A DNA stretch of 64,000 bases from Prevotella sp. UBA3294 (GCA_002361535.1 DETG01000121.1:1-64000); one strand, 5' to 3'; positions 24,724-34,138 are shown, counted from the stretch's first letter. The notes: generated by a model from the sequence alone, not told the origin. A program made the numbers and translations.

Positions 24724-25728
24724 ATGGAAATGAAAGAGATCTTGAACAGGGTGCTGAATCACGAAGAACTGTCGCGTGAGGAGATGAAAGACATCCTGGT
24801 AGGAATTACAAAGAGTGAGTTCCCCAACGAGCAGATTACCGCGTTGCTTACAGCCCTGCAGATGCGTGGCATCACAGTGGACGAGCTGTTGGGGTTCCGT
24901 GATGGAATCTTGGAAACGGGCGTACCTGTGCCTTTGGATTGCGACCGTTATATCGATGTGGTAGGAACAGGTGGTGACCGGAAGAACACGTTTAATATCT
25001 CCACCACCAGCTGTTTCGTGATCGCAGGTGCCGGCTACAAGGTGGCCAAGCACGGGAACTATGCTGCCACCAGTACGAGCGGTGCCTCCAACGTGATTGC
25101 CCATCATGGTATCAAGTTCTCTGATGACATTGACCAACTGAACCGAAGTATCAACGAGTGTGGTATTGTCTATCTCCATGCACAGCTGTTCGCCAAGGCG
25201 ATGAAGTTTGTCGGACCGATCCGTAAAGCCCTGCAGTTTCCCACCTGTTTCAACCTGCTGGGTCCGATCGTCAATCCCTCACAGCCACAGTGCCAGCTGT
25301 TGGGAGTGGCCAACCTCGACCAGATGCGCCTGTATAGTAATGTGTACCAGAAGATTGGAATCGACTATGGTATCGTGAACAGCATCGACGGGTACGACGA
25401 GATCTCCCTCACTGGTGACTTCAAGGTAACCACCAACAACTATGAGCGTATCTTCAAGCCGCAGGACTTAGGCTTTGAGATCGCCAAGCCAGAGGAACTG
25501 GTAGCCGGTGCCAATGAGGATGAGGCTGCCGCCATCTTCGACAGTGTGCTGGAGAACCGTTGTCTGCCGGCGCAGAAGAATATCGTGTTAGCCAATGCGG
25601 CCTTCGGTATCCAGGTGCTGGAAAAGGGTCAGAAAAGCATCGAGGAGTGCATCGCCATCGCCCGTGAGAGTATTGACAGCGGTCGTGCGTTGAACACCTT
25701 CAAGAAGTTCGTGGAACTGAACAGCTGA
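24724..25728 (+). CDS. trpD: Anthranilate phosphoribosyltransferase
   Basis: Joins anthranilate to PRPP in tryptophan synthesis. 334 residues; an alternative ATG two codons in (24730) is equally possible. Helical N-terminal domain about 1-65, then the phosphoribosyltransferase domain with VVGTGGDRKNTFNIST (PRPP/metal loop), KHGNYAATSTSGASNV, and the LGPIVNPSQP stretch. Length is normal. First structural gene after the attenuator. Confidence 0.97.
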   Translation: MEMKEILNRVLNHEELSREEMKDILVGITKSEFPNEQITALLTALQMRGITVDELLGFRDGILETGVPVPLDCDRYIDVVGTGGDRKNTFNISTTSCFVIAGAGYKVAKHGNYAATSTSGASNVIAHHGIKFSDDIDQLNRSINECGIVYLHAQLFAKAMKFVGPIRKALQFPTCFNLLGPIVNPSQPQCQLLGVANLDQMRLYSNVYQKIGIDYGIVNSIDGYDEISLTGDFKVTTNNYERIFKPQDLGFEIAKPEELVAGANEDEAAAIFDSVLENRCLPAQKNIVLANAAFGIQVLEKGQKSIEECIAIARESIDSGRALNTFKKFVELNS

Positions 25729-25765
25729 CAGACAGAATAAGGAATGTGGAATAAAACAGAAAGTG

Positions 25766-26560
25766 ATGAAAGACGTGCTTGATGAGATTGTGGCATGGAA
25801 ACGTGTCGAACTGGAACGCCTGAAAGAGGTGATGCCTCCCCATTCCTTGTATGTCAAGGTGGAGGAGCTGATACAGAGTGGTGACAAGCAACCTTCCATG
25901 CGACAGTCGCTGATGACTTCAGACAGTGGGATCATCGCGGAGTTTAAACGGAAGAGTCCTTCGAAGGGATGGATCAAGGAGTCGGGTAGGGCAGAGGAAA
26001 TCCCTTTGTCGTACCAGCGACATGGAGCCGCAGCCCTGAGTATTCTCACCGACGAGCATTTCTTCGGAGGCAGTGACCGTTTTATTGTCAAGGCACGACA
26101 GTCGGGCGTCACCCTTCCTGTCCTCTATAAGAATTTCGTCATCGATGAGTACCAGCTGTTCCTGGCCCGTCTGTGCGGTGCCTCTGCCGTGTTGTTGATT
26201 GCTGCCGATCTGCGTGTGGAGGAGTGCAGACAGCTTCTTCATCTGGCTCATGAGTTAGGGATGGAGGTCTTGTTAGAGATACATTGTGAGGAGGAACTCG
26301 ACTATATAGCATTGGAACCTGATATGTGTGGCGTTAACAACCGGAATCTGGGTACGTTCGTTACCGATGTCAACAATTCGTTCCGTCTGGCAGAGCTTTT
26401 ACCTAAAGATATCTGTAAAGTCAGCGAGAGCGGCATCTCCTCTCCCGATACGGTGAGAGTGTTGCGACAGACTGGTTTTAACGGCTTCCTGATTGGTGAG
26501 AACTTCATGCGGGCAGCAGATCCCGGTATGGAACTGAAATCATTTATAGAAAAGATATGA
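25766..26560 (+). CDS. trpC: Indole-3-glycerol phosphate synthase
   Basis: Closes the indole ring from CdRP. 264 residues from the ATG at 25766 (a GTG three bases upstream is also in frame). TIM barrel with AEFKRKSPSKGWI (catalytic Lys), LTDEHFFGGS, VLYKNFVIDEYQ (catalytic Lys), GVNNRNLGTF and VSESGISSPDTV. Stand-alone, not fused to TrpF. It overlaps trpF by four bases (ATGA), implying coupled translation. Confidence 0.97.
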   Translation: MKDVLDEIVAWKRVELERLKEVMPPHSLYVKVEELIQSGDKQPSMRQSLMTSDSGIIAEFKRKSPSKGWIKESGRAEEIPLSYQRHGAAALSILTDEHFFGGSDRFIVKARQSGVTLPVLYKNFVIDEYQLFLARLCGASAVLLIAADLRVEECRQLLHLAHELGMEVLLEIHCEEELDYIALEPDMCGVNNRNLGTFVTDVNNSFRLAELLPKDICKVSESGISSPDTVRVLRQTGFNGFLIGENFMRAADPGMELKSFIEKI

Positions 26561-27291
26561 TCATAAAGGTATGTGGCATGCGCGAGCCGGAAAACATACG
26601 CGCCGTAGCTTCGTTAGACATCGACCTCATGGGCTTCATCTTCTATCCCAAGAGCAGTCGGTATGTACAGATGATCTCCTCAAAGGCGGGCATTATTCCC
26701 GATTACTCCGTGGAGCGACTGAGAGGGTTGAAAGCGAGAAACGGAGAGAACAAGACAGCGAAGGCTGGGGATCCTGTCGATGCTGATGCCCTGCCCGCCA
26801 GAGTCGGTGTGTTTGTGGATGACATGCCACAGAACATCGTTACCCGGGTGTATAACTACAGTCTCGACTACGTTCAGTTGCATGGGGATGAGTCGCCGGT
26901 TATGATCGAGAACCTGCGGCGCACCCTCGATCCCGACATTGCTCCGAGAATAAAGATCATCAAAGCACTCAGCATACGGTCGGAAGAGGATGTCAGACGA
27001 TGGCGTGACTACAAAGGTTTAGTCGATCTGTTCCTGTTTGATACACCTACTGAGGGCTACGGGGGCAGTGGTGAGAAGTTCGACTGGACGGCATTGGAGG
27101 CTTACGACGGTGATGTGCCTTTCCTCTTGAGTGGCGGCATCGGTCCTGCTGATGCGGAGCGAATCAAGTCATTCCAGCACCCACAGTTTGCCGGCATCGA
27201 CCTGAACAGTCAATTTGAGACGGCTCCTGGCGTGAAGGACGTGGAGCTATTACGGACATTTATAGCAAAAATACGAAATGAACAAAATTAA
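26557..27291 (+). CDS. trpF: Phosphoribosylanthranilate isomerase
   Basis: Isomerises PRA to CdRP. 244 residues, longer than the usual ~205-215. KVCGMREPENI holds the catalytic Cys, LHGDESP and FLFDTP with the catalytic Asp are present, and the C-terminal phosphate site LLSGGIGPADAE is intact. The extra length is mainly residues about 56-85 (LKARNGENKTAKAGDPVDAD), an acidic/charged insertion before the RVGVFVDD strand that most family members lack. Overlaps trpA by 14 bases. Confidence 0.95.
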   Translation: MIIKVCGMREPENIRAVASLDIDLMGFIFYPKSSRYVQMISSKAGIIPDYSVERLRGLKARNGENKTAKAGDPVDADALPARVGVFVDDMPQNIVTRVYNYSLDYVQLHGDESPVMIENLRRTLDPDIAPRIKIIKALSIRSEEDVRRWRDYKGLVDLFLFDTPTEGYGGSGEKFDWTALEAYDGDVPFLLSGGIGPADAERIKSFQHPQFAGIDLNSQFETAPGVKDVELLRTFIAKIRNEQN

Positions 27292-28063
27292 CCAACTATT
27301 TGCAGAACAGCGTCAGACAGGACGTAAACTTCTGTCGTTGTATTTCTGCGCAGGCTGTCCTACCCTTGAGGGTACAGCTGAGGTCATCAAGACCTTGGAG
27401 CGGCGGGGCATCGATATGATTGAGGTGGGTATCCCCTTCAGCGATCCCCTTGCCGACGGCCCTGTCATCCAGAGTGCCGGTACGGTGGCTCTAAAAAACG
27501 GGATGACACTCACCAAACTGTTTGATCAACTGAAGAGCATTCGGGAAGAGGTCTCCATCCCTTTGGTGATGATGGGCTATCTGAATGTGATCATGCACTA
27601 TGGTATCGAACGTTTCTGTCAGAGTTGTGTGGAGTGTGGTGCTTCTGGGATGATCATACCCGATCTTCCCTTTGCCGATTATCTGAGTGAAGTGAAGCCC
27701 ATCGCCGACAAATACGATCTCCGGGTGATCATGATGATCACACCTGAAACCAGTGAGGAGCGGATCCGTTTCATCGACGAGCACACCGATGGCTTCATCT
27801 ATATGGTCAGCTCCGCCAGTATCACAGGGGCACAGAGCAACTTTGATGATGCCAAACAAGCTTATTTCCGTCATATCAACGGCATGAATCTCAGGAATCC
27901 GCGAATGATCGGTTTCGGTATCAGTAACAAACAGACCTTGGAGAGTGCGCGCAGCAACGCGGCCGGAGCCATCATCGGATCGAAATTCGTCACTTTGTTG
28001 AATGAGGCTGATGGAAATGCCGAACAGGCCATGGACCGGCTCTATGCGGCACTGGAGGCTTAA
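27278..28063 (+). CDS. trpA: Tryptophan synthase alpha chain
   Basis: Splits indole-3-glycerol phosphate to indole, which is passed to TrpB. 261 residues. EVGIPFSDPLADGPVIQ contains the catalytic Glu and Asp, and the phosphate-binding GFGISNKQT and AAGAIIGSKFV are present. Separated from trpB by a thioesterase gene, which is unusual because A and B are often adjacent. Confidence 0.97.
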   Translation: MNKINQLFAEQRQTGRKLLSLYFCAGCPTLEGTAEVIKTLERRGIDMIEVGIPFSDPLADGPVIQSAGTVALKNGMTLTKLFDQLKSIREEVSIPLVMMGYLNVIMHYGIERFCQSCVECGASGMIIPDLPFADYLSEVKPIADKYDLRVIMMITPETSEERIRFIDEHTDGFIYMVSSASITGAQSNFDDAKQAYFRHINGMNLRNPRMIGFGISNKQTLESARSNAAGAIIGSKFVTLLNEADGNAEQAMDRLYAALEA

Positions 28064-28100
28064 AGAAAGGAAAAGAGAAAAGTTGAAAAAGTGAAGAACC

Positions 28101-28514
28101 ATGACACTGAAAGAGTTTCTGAATGAGGGTGACGTGTTCGCCAAGGAGAGCGGGGCACGTATCACAGAGATCAAGGAGGGCTATGCACGGGCAGAGATGA
28201 CGGTGACGAAGCATCACCTGAATGCCGGAGGTGTTTGTCAGGGAGGTGCACTGTTCACGTTGGCTGATCTGGCTTTTGCCGCTGTCTCCAACAGCAGGGG
28301 GAAACTTACCTTTGGCTTGGAGAATACCATCTCCTTCCTGCACAGTGCTTTCGAGGGTGATACGCTCGTCGCTGAGGCCACGGAGACACTGAACCACCAT
28401 AAGATTCCTTATTGTGAGATAAAAGTAAAGAACCAACATGGTGACCTGATCTGTGTGATGACGGGCTTGGCCTACCGCAAAGAGAAGGTCGTGTTATATG
28501 ACAGTTTAGCGTAA
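28101..28514 (+). CDS. PaaI-type hotdog-fold thioesterase inside the trp operon
   Basis: A 137-residue single hotdog domain. The family signature H.N..G..QGG.LFTLADLA (residues about 40-62) includes the catalytic Asp/Asn region of PaaI-like acyl-CoA thioesterases. It starts 37 bp after trpA and its stop overlaps the trpB start by one base, so it is embedded in the operon. It has no known step in tryptophan synthesis; hydrolysis of an aromatic acyl-CoA is a guess from the family. Confidence 0.85.
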   Translation: MTLKEFLNEGDVFAKESGARITEIKEGYARAEMTVTKHHLNAGGVCQGGALFTLADLAFAAVSNSRGKLTFGLENTISFLHSAFEGDTLVAEATETLNHHKIPYCEIKVKNQHGDLICVMTGLAYRKEKVVLYDSLA

Positions 28515-29716
28515 TGAGTACAATGAAAGAGAGTTTCTTGGTTGACGAGAGGGGATATTACGGTGACTTTGGCGGTGCCTATATCCCGGAGATTTTATAT
28601 AAATGTGTGGAAGATCTGCGCAAGGCTTATCTGCCAATCATCGAGAGTGAGACATTCAAAAAGGAATACCACCAGTTGCTGAAAGACTATGTGGGGCGCC
28701 CCTCACCGCTGTACTTCGCTCGTAGGATGAGTGAACAATATGGTTGTCAGCTCTACCTGAAACGGGAAGACCTGAACCATACGGGAGCACATAAGATCAA
28801 CAATACCATCGGACAGATCTTGATGGCGAAACAGATGGGAAAGAAGCGTATCATCGCGGAAACGGGAGCCGGACAGCATGGTGTGGCAACGGCAACGGTA
28901 TGCGCCTTGATGAACATGCAGTGTGAGGTGTTTATGGGAGCCACCGATGTGGAACGACAGCATACAAATGTGGAACGGATGAAGATGCTCGGTGCCACGG
29001 TACATCCTGTCAGGACGGGAAACATGACGTTGAGTGATGCCTGTTCAGAGGCTATCCGCGACTGGTGCTGTCATCCCTCAGACACATTCTATATTGTCGG
29101 ATCTACCATGGGGCCACATCCCTATCCTGATATCGTGGCACGTATGCAGAGCGTGATCTCTGAGGAGATCAAATGGCAGCTGCAGGAGAAAGTGGGACGC
29201 GACTATCCTGATTATCTCATCGCCTGCATCGGTGGCGGCAGTAATGCGGCTGGTACCATCTATCATTACATCGATGATGAGCGGGTGAAGATCGTGCTGG
29301 CTGAGGCCGGCGGACAAGGTGTCGATACCGACCGCACTGCGGCAACGATGCACCGCGGCACCGTTGGCATCCTTCATGGTTCGAAGATGTTGGTGATGCA
29401 GACACCCGATGGACAGATTGAGGAGGCTTTTACCATTTCTGCGGGTCTTGACTACCCCGGGGTGGGACCCATGCACTGTAACATGGCAGTGAAAGGCCGG
29501 AGCAAAGTGCTGGCCATCAATGATGATGAGGCGATCCGTGGTGGCTATGAACTGACCCGTCTGGAGGGTATTATCCCAGCTATAGAGAGTGCCCATGCCA
29601 TTGCTGCCCTTGAGAAACTCAGCTTCCTGCCCGACGACGTGGTGGTGCTGACGGTCAGCGGACGGGGTGACAAGGATATAGAAACCTATTTAAACCATCA
29701 CGACTATGCATCATAA
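28514..29716 (+). CDS. trpB: Tryptophan synthase beta chain
   Basis: PLP enzyme condensing indole with serine. 400 residues. LKREDLNHTGAHKINN carries the PLP lysine (Lys94), ETGAGQHGVATA and the phosphate-binding GGGSNAAG are intact, as is GRGDKD near the C-terminus. The ATG shares its A with the preceding TAA, and the 3' end overlaps trpE by 11 bases. Confidence 0.98.
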   Translation: MSTMKESFLVDERGYYGDFGGAYIPEILYKCVEDLRKAYLPIIESETFKKEYHQLLKDYVGRPSPLYFARRMSEQYGCQLYLKREDLNHTGAHKINNTIGQILMAKQMGKKRIIAETGAGQHGVATATVCALMNMQCEVFMGATDVERQHTNVERMKMLGATVHPVRTGNMTLSDACSEAIRDWCCHPSDTFYIVGSTMGPHPYPDIVARMQSVISEEIKWQLQEKVGRDYPDYLIACIGGGSNAAGTIYHYIDDERVKIVLAEAGGQGVDTDRTAATMHRGTVGILHGSKMLVMQTPDGQIEEAFTISAGLDYPGVGPMHCNMAVKGRSKVLAINDDEAIRGGYELTRLEGIIPAIESAHAIAALEKLSFLPDDVVVLTVSGRGDKDIETYLNHHDYAS

Positions 29717-31175
29717 CCAGTCATGTAACAGATTCTGTTATGTCACTCAGAGTACAACGATTCTCGGTGACCTCTACACACCGGTGGGTGTCTATCTCTC
29801 TTTGCGTGACCTCTATCCACAGAGTGTTCTGATGGAGAGCTCCGACTACCACGATTCGAACAACAGTCGGTCGTTCATCGGTATCCATCCCATGGCCAGT
29901 GTGGCTATCAGTCATGGGGAGAGTGTCTGCACCTTCCCCGATGGCAGTGTGAAACGCCATGCTGTGGGAAAGGAGTACCGCTCCGACCATGCTATCAACG
30001 ACTTCCTCCAACACTTCGAAGTGAACGGTGATGGCGCCGACTACTGCGGACTGTACGGATATACCTCGTTCAATGCCGTCCGTTACTTCGAGGATATTCC
30101 TGTGAAGGATGAGACAATGGAGAAAAACGATGCACCGGATATGTACTATATCCTTTACCGTGACATCATTGTCTTCGATCACCATAACAGTAAGATAACC
30201 CTCATCACCCTGCAACCCTCTGCCGTCTCTTCTCCTTCGGAGGGAGGATCTGGCACTGTCACCTCCTCTCCCCTCGATGAACTCCTGAAGGCGATGAACC
30301 GTAGCCGGGGCAAAACCTACGACTTCCACCCTGTAGGGGATCCCCTTTCTACACTTACCGACGAACAGCACAAGGCGAATATCCGGAAGGGTATCCAACA
30401 CTGTCTGCGGGGCGATGTCTTCCAGATCGTCCTCTCCCGTCGTTTTATCCAACGGTATGAAGGCGACGACTTCAAACTCTATCGTGCCCTGCGGAGTATC
30501 AATCCCTCACCTTATTTATTCTATTTCGACTTCGGCGGCTTCCGAATCTTCGGCTCTTCCCCAGAGACTCATTGCCGAATAGAGAAAAATGAGAACGGGG
30601 AGTATGTGGCTTTCATCGACCCGATAGCCGGTACGACACAACGCACAGGACATCCGGAACAGGATAGGGAAAATGCTGAGTATCTGCGCAATGACCCGAA
30701 AGAGAATGCTGAACATGTGATGTTGGTCGATCTGGCACGTAACGATTTGTCACGGAATTGCCACCATGTGAAGGTAGATTTCTACAAAGACTTGCAATAC
30801 TACAGTCATGTCATCCACCTCGTCTCACGTGTCAGTGGTACACTCGACAAGGGAGCCGATCCCATCAAGGCTTTCATCGACACTTTCCCCGCCGGCACGT
30901 TGTCGGGTGCTCCCAAGGTGCGTGCCATGCAGCTGATCTCGGAATACGAACCCCATAACCGGGGGGCTTACGGCGGATGTATAGGCTATATCGGATTCAA
31001 CCGGACACTGAACCAGGCCATCACCATCCGAACCTTTGTGAGCCGGAATGGTGAACTGTGGTTCCAGGCAGGGGGTGGCATCGTGGCCAAAAGCAACGAG
31101 GACTATGAATTACAGGAAGTAAACAACAAATTAGGTGCGCTCCGGCGTGCCATTATGACGGCAGAGAAATTATGA
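29706..31175 (+). CDS. trpE: Anthranilate synthase component I
   Basis: Converts chorismate to anthranilate with TrpG; normally feedback-inhibited by tryptophan through an N-terminal LLES-like site, here MESSDYHDSNNSRSF (about 40-55). 489 residues. The chorismate-binding core is complete: GDVFQIVLSRRF, YLFYFDFGGFRIFGSSPE, IDPIAGTTQR, LVDLARNDLSRNC, GTLSGAPKVRAM and GGGIVAKS. A low-complexity stretch (PSAVSSPSEGGSGTVTSSP, about 175-193) between domains looks like a repeat-derived insertion. Overlaps trpG by four bases. Confidence 0.97.
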   Translation: MHHNQSCNRFCYVTQSTTILGDLYTPVGVYLSLRDLYPQSVLMESSDYHDSNNSRSFIGIHPMASVAISHGESVCTFPDGSVKRHAVGKEYRSDHAINDFLQHFEVNGDGADYCGLYGYTSFNAVRYFEDIPVKDETMEKNDAPDMYYILYRDIIVFDHHNSKITLITLQPSAVSSPSEGGSGTVTSSPLDELLKAMNRSRGKTYDFHPVGDPLSTLTDEQHKANIRKGIQHCLRGDVFQIVLSRRFIQRYEGDDFKLYRALRSINPSPYLFYFDFGGFRIFGSSPETHCRIEKNENGEYVAFIDPIAGTTQRTGHPEQDRENAEYLRNDPKENAEHVMLVDLARNDLSRNCHHVKVDFYKDLQYYSHVIHLVSRVSGTLDKGADPIKAFIDTFPAGTLSGAPKVRAMQLISEYEPHNRGAYGGCIGYIGFNRTLNQAITIRTFVSRNGELWFQAGGGIVAKSNEDYELQEVNNKLGALRRAIMTAEKL

Positions 31176-31735
31176 AGATAGTAATCATAGACAACTATGA
31201 CTCGTTTACTTATAATTTGAGTCATTTGTTGAAAGAGTTAGGGGCAGAGGTGACTGTCTGCCGTAACGATCAGTTCGAACTGTCGCAGCTGGAGTGTTTC
31301 GATAAAATTGTGCTGAGTCCGGGACCGGGCATTCCTGCTGAGGCTGGACTGTTGCTTGACGTGATCCGTACTTATGCAGGGCGGAAGCCCATACTGGGTG
31401 TCTGCTTAGGTCATCAGGCTATCGGTGAGGTGTTCGGCGGAAAACTGGAGAACCTCTCCGACGTGTTCCATGGGGTGGCTACTGTGGGTACGGTACTGAA
31501 AAAGGATACGTTGTTTGCTGGTTGTCCTACCCGTCTTACCATGGGGCGTTACCACTCTTGGGTGGTATCCCGTGAGTCATTTCCCGCCTGTCTGGAAATC
31601 CTTGCTGAGAGTGATGAAGGACAGATCATGGCACTGCGCCATCGTGACTATGATATTCATGGCATCCAGTTCCATCCTGAAAGTGTGCTGACTCCCGATG
31701 GCCGTACCATCCTCAGTAATTGGCTGGGTCGTTAA
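31172..31735 (+). CDS. trpG: Anthranilate synthase component II (glutamine amidotransferase)
   Basis: Supplies ammonia from glutamine to TrpE. 187 residues. Class I amidotransferase triad: Cys in GVCLGHQAIGE, His and Glu in IQFHPESVLT. IDNYDSFTYNL and LSPGPGIP are also characteristic. Last gene of the operon. Given no pab genes in the window, sharing with p-aminobenzoate synthesis is possible but not testable here. Confidence 0.97.
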   Translation: MKIVIIDNYDSFTYNLSHLLKELGAEVTVCRNDQFELSQLECFDKIVLSPGPGIPAEAGLLLDVIRTYAGRKPILGVCLGHQAIGEVFGGKLENLSDVFHGVATVGTVLKKDTLFAGCPTRLTMGRYHSWVVSRESFPACLEILAESDEGQIMALRHRDYDIHGIQFHPESVLTPDGRTILSNWLGR

Positions 31736-31753
31736 AAAATATTCATGGAGTTG

Positions 31754-31785
31754 GTTGCTGATTTGAATATAAAGCATTATCTTTG
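31754..31785 (+). promoter_or_regulatory. Predicted promoter of the GH5 gene
   Basis: GTTG, 20-bp spacer, TATCTTTG. An in-frame ATG at 31783 overlaps this box, which decides the real start at 31807. Confidence 0.6.
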
Positions 31786-31806
31786 CACTGTCTATCAAAA
31801 ATAGCC

Positions 31807-33507
31807 ATGAGAAAATTTCTACTTACCTTGATGCTGTTGACAGCAACGTTCTGGGCGACAGCCGATGATTTTGAGAATGCAACACTCGCTGTGAAGAATA
31901 TGGGACTGGGATGGAACTTAGGTAACACCCTCGATGCCCATGATGGTGACAATGGCTCGCGGATAACCGATGTGGTGAAAGCCGAGACCTATTGGGGACA
32001 GCCTGTCACTAAACCGGATCTGATGGTGATGATGAAAGAGGCTGGCTTCGGTGCCATCCGTGTGCCTGTCACTTGGTATCCCCACATGGATACTAACGGA
32101 AAGGTGGATGATGCCTGGATGAAAAGGGTGCATGAGGTGGTTGACTATGTGCTCGATGCTGGTATGTACTGTATCCTGAACGTTCATCACGATACGGGAG
32201 CCGGGAATACTGCCTGGCTCATTGCCGATGAGACAGTGTATAACGATACGAAAGAGAGATACGAGAACTTGTGGAAGCAGATCGCTGTGGAGTTCAAAGA
32301 CTATGGGGAACGCCTGCTCTTCGAGAGTTACAACGAAATGCTCGACAGCAAACGCTCTTGGTGCTTCTCTTCGTTCAATACTACGAACAGATATGATGCT
32401 GCTATTGCGAAGTCGGCTTACAGTGCTATCAACAGCTATGCCCAAAGCTTCGTCAACGTGGTACGTGCCACAGGCGGAAATAATGCCTGCCGTAACTTGG
32501 TGGTGAACACCTATGGTGCATGTAGCGGCAGCGGAACATGGAACACGCATCTGACCGACCCGCTGAAGGAGATGAAACTTCCTCAGGACAATGCGCAGAA
32601 CCACTTGATCTTTGAAATTCATTCCTATTTAGACGTAACAAACTTGTCGAACGTGAAAAAGGAAGTGGATGACATGATTACCAAATTGAATAACCACTTG
32701 GCATCGAAAGGGGCGCCTGTGATTTTTGGGGAATGGGGAACGAGTAATGTTGATGCAGGCACCGACTATACTGACCGTCGTGAGAATATGATTGCCTTCA
32801 TGCGCTATTTCATAGAGAAGTGTAAGGAGAATCATATCGGTACATTCTATTGGATGGGGCTCTCCGACGGAATGCCGAGATCACTTCCTGCCTTCCAGCA
32901 ACCAGACTTGGTGGAGGCAATGACGCAGGCTTTCTATGGCGACAGTTTCCAGGCGATGATTCCCACCGTGGATGATTATGAGTTAAGCTATACGGTCAAT
33001 TATTATGGACAATGGCAGGAACTGAACCTTGTCAATAGCGAGATCGTAACGAATGATTATCAGAGTGTTACCGTTGAGTTGGGAGAGGTGCCTGCCAATG
33101 ATCTCCTGCAGGTGAAGGTGTATGGTGCCAGTGATGGAAAAGAAACCTATCAGCCGGTGTCCTCGTCCAGCTTGTCAACTACCGTCACCTTCGATGCCTC
33201 TAAACTGGGCACGAAGATTCGACGTGTCACGTTGCAATATACCCAGTCACAGGCCTACGCTATCGGAGTGAAGCGGGTGATCCTGACAAAAAAAGACGGT
33301 ACGGAGCAGGAGATGACTCCCAGTGTGTTCTGGGGTTGTAGTCTCTCCGTAGAGGCACGGAGGAAAGCAACTGGTATTGTGTCACCTGTATGGAATGCGG
33401 TGGATGACCATGTTGACGGCAACGTCTATAACCTGTCAGGACAGCGGGTCGCCCATCCTTCGAAGGGTATCTATATCTATAAGGGAAAGAAATATGTGGT
33501 GAGATGA
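31807..33507 (+). CDS. Secreted GH5 endoglucanase (cellulase)
   Basis: A 566-residue exported beta-glucanase. Signal peptide MRKFLLTLMLLTATFWATA. The GH5 barrel covers about 25-375: GLGWNLGNTLDA, IRVPVTWYPH, NVHHDTG, acid/base Glu177 in FESYNEM and nucleophile Glu309 in IFGEWGT. Residues about 395-510 form a beta-sandwich resembling a carbohydrate-binding module (SYTVNYYGQWQELNL). It ends with the shared motif (YNLSGQRV..KGIYIYKGKK). Start chosen after the promoter box. Monocistronic and convergent with the upxY-like gene. Cellulose, mixed-linkage glucan or xyloglucan cannot be told apart. Confidence 0.92.
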   Translation: MRKFLLTLMLLTATFWATADDFENATLAVKNMGLGWNLGNTLDAHDGDNGSRITDVVKAETYWGQPVTKPDLMVMMKEAGFGAIRVPVTWYPHMDTNGKVDDAWMKRVHEVVDYVLDAGMYCILNVHHDTGAGNTAWLIADETVYNDTKERYENLWKQIAVEFKDYGERLLFESYNEMLDSKRSWCFSSFNTTNRYDAAIAKSAYSAINSYAQSFVNVVRATGGNNACRNLVVNTYGACSGSGTWNTHLTDPLKEMKLPQDNAQNHLIFEIHSYLDVTNLSNVKKEVDDMITKLNNHLASKGAPVIFGEWGTSNVDAGTDYTDRRENMIAFMRYFIEKCKENHIGTFYWMGLSDGMPRSLPAFQQPDLVEAMTQAFYGDSFQAMIPTVDDYELSYTVNYYGQWQELNLVNSEIVTNDYQSVTVELGEVPANDLLQVKVYGASDGKETYQPVSSSSLSTTVTFDASKLGTKIRRVTLQYTQSQAYAIGVKRVILTKKDGTEQEMTPSVFWGCSLSVEARRKATGIVSPVWNAVDDHVDGNVYNLSGQRVAHPSKGIYIYKGKKYVVR

Positions 33508-33525
33508 GAGTGGTGAATCACTCTC
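33506..33525. terminator. Hairpin between convergent GH5 and upxY-like genes
   Basis: Perfect 7-bp stem GAGAGTG / CACTCTC with a 6-nt loop in the 25-bp gap between the two stop codons. There is no clear U-tract on either side, so termination strength is uncertain. Confidence 0.4.
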
Positions 33526-33532
33526 GTCTCGT

Positions 33533-34138
33533 CTATTCCATCTTCTGACAGCACCAGCGGGTCACCTTCATCATGACGGCCATACCGGGAATCTCCTTGA
33601 GAAGGTAGTATTTGCCGCTGGAGCGAACCAAACGACCGGATAGACCTTTCAGTGGACCGTGTGTCACCATCACACGGTCCCCTTTCTTTAGTTTTGCCTC
33701 ATCCTCACTGAGGTATTTTTTCAAGAGGAGCTCGGGGTTGCACATAATCATGAACTCCTGCATCTGACGGGCCGGAATCTGATAGAATATGCTACTGCCA
33801 CGGGTCTTACGGATGATGTAGAAATGTCCTTTGTAGCGTTGCTCCATCAGTTCCTGCAGCAGCTTGTCAGTCATGGTCTTCTTGATGAAGATCAGATTGG
33901 AGACTACAGGACGCAGCTCATGACGGCGCTTCCCCTTACGGTCGATGAAAACAACATCTTGTATAGGGAAAAACGATTCTACGTCATTCGCAATCAGGTA
34001 ATCAGCCATTTCCTTGGGGCGCAGACCGAAAAGCTGAACACCGAACCATGGGGTGGTGTCGCTGTCGTTCAATGCGCTCTCATCATATATGGGCTTCTCA
34101 TCCTCCTCATCAATATGATTTAATTTCTCGTCTTTCAT
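33533..34138 (-). CDS. UpxY/NusG-like transcription antiterminator
   Basis: A 201-residue paralogue of NusG. After an acidic N-terminus, residues about 28-125 form the NGN domain (WFGVQLFGLRPKEMADYL, SFFPIQDVVFIDRKGKRRHE). Residues about 150-185 form a KOW domain (KKGDRVMVTHGPLKGLSGRL). UpxY proteins in Bacteroides prevent premature termination in the leaders of capsular operons, usually as the first gene of the operon they serve. Here it is the last gene of the lysE-DUF4924-rfbD-prfC group, 15 bp after prfC. The two polysaccharide leaders at 47112 and 52843 are its obvious candidate targets, which is inference. Confidence 0.8.
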   Translation of the reverse strand: MKDEKLNHIDEEDEKPIYDESALNDSDTTPWFGVQLFGLRPKEMADYLIANDVESFFPIQDVVFIDRKGKRRHELRPVVSNLIFIKKTMTDKLLQELMEQRYKGHFYIIRKTRGSSIFYQIPARQMQEFMIMCNPELLLKKYLSEDEAKLKKGDRVMVTHGPLKGLSGRLVRSSGKYYLLKEIPGMAVMMKVTRWCCQKME

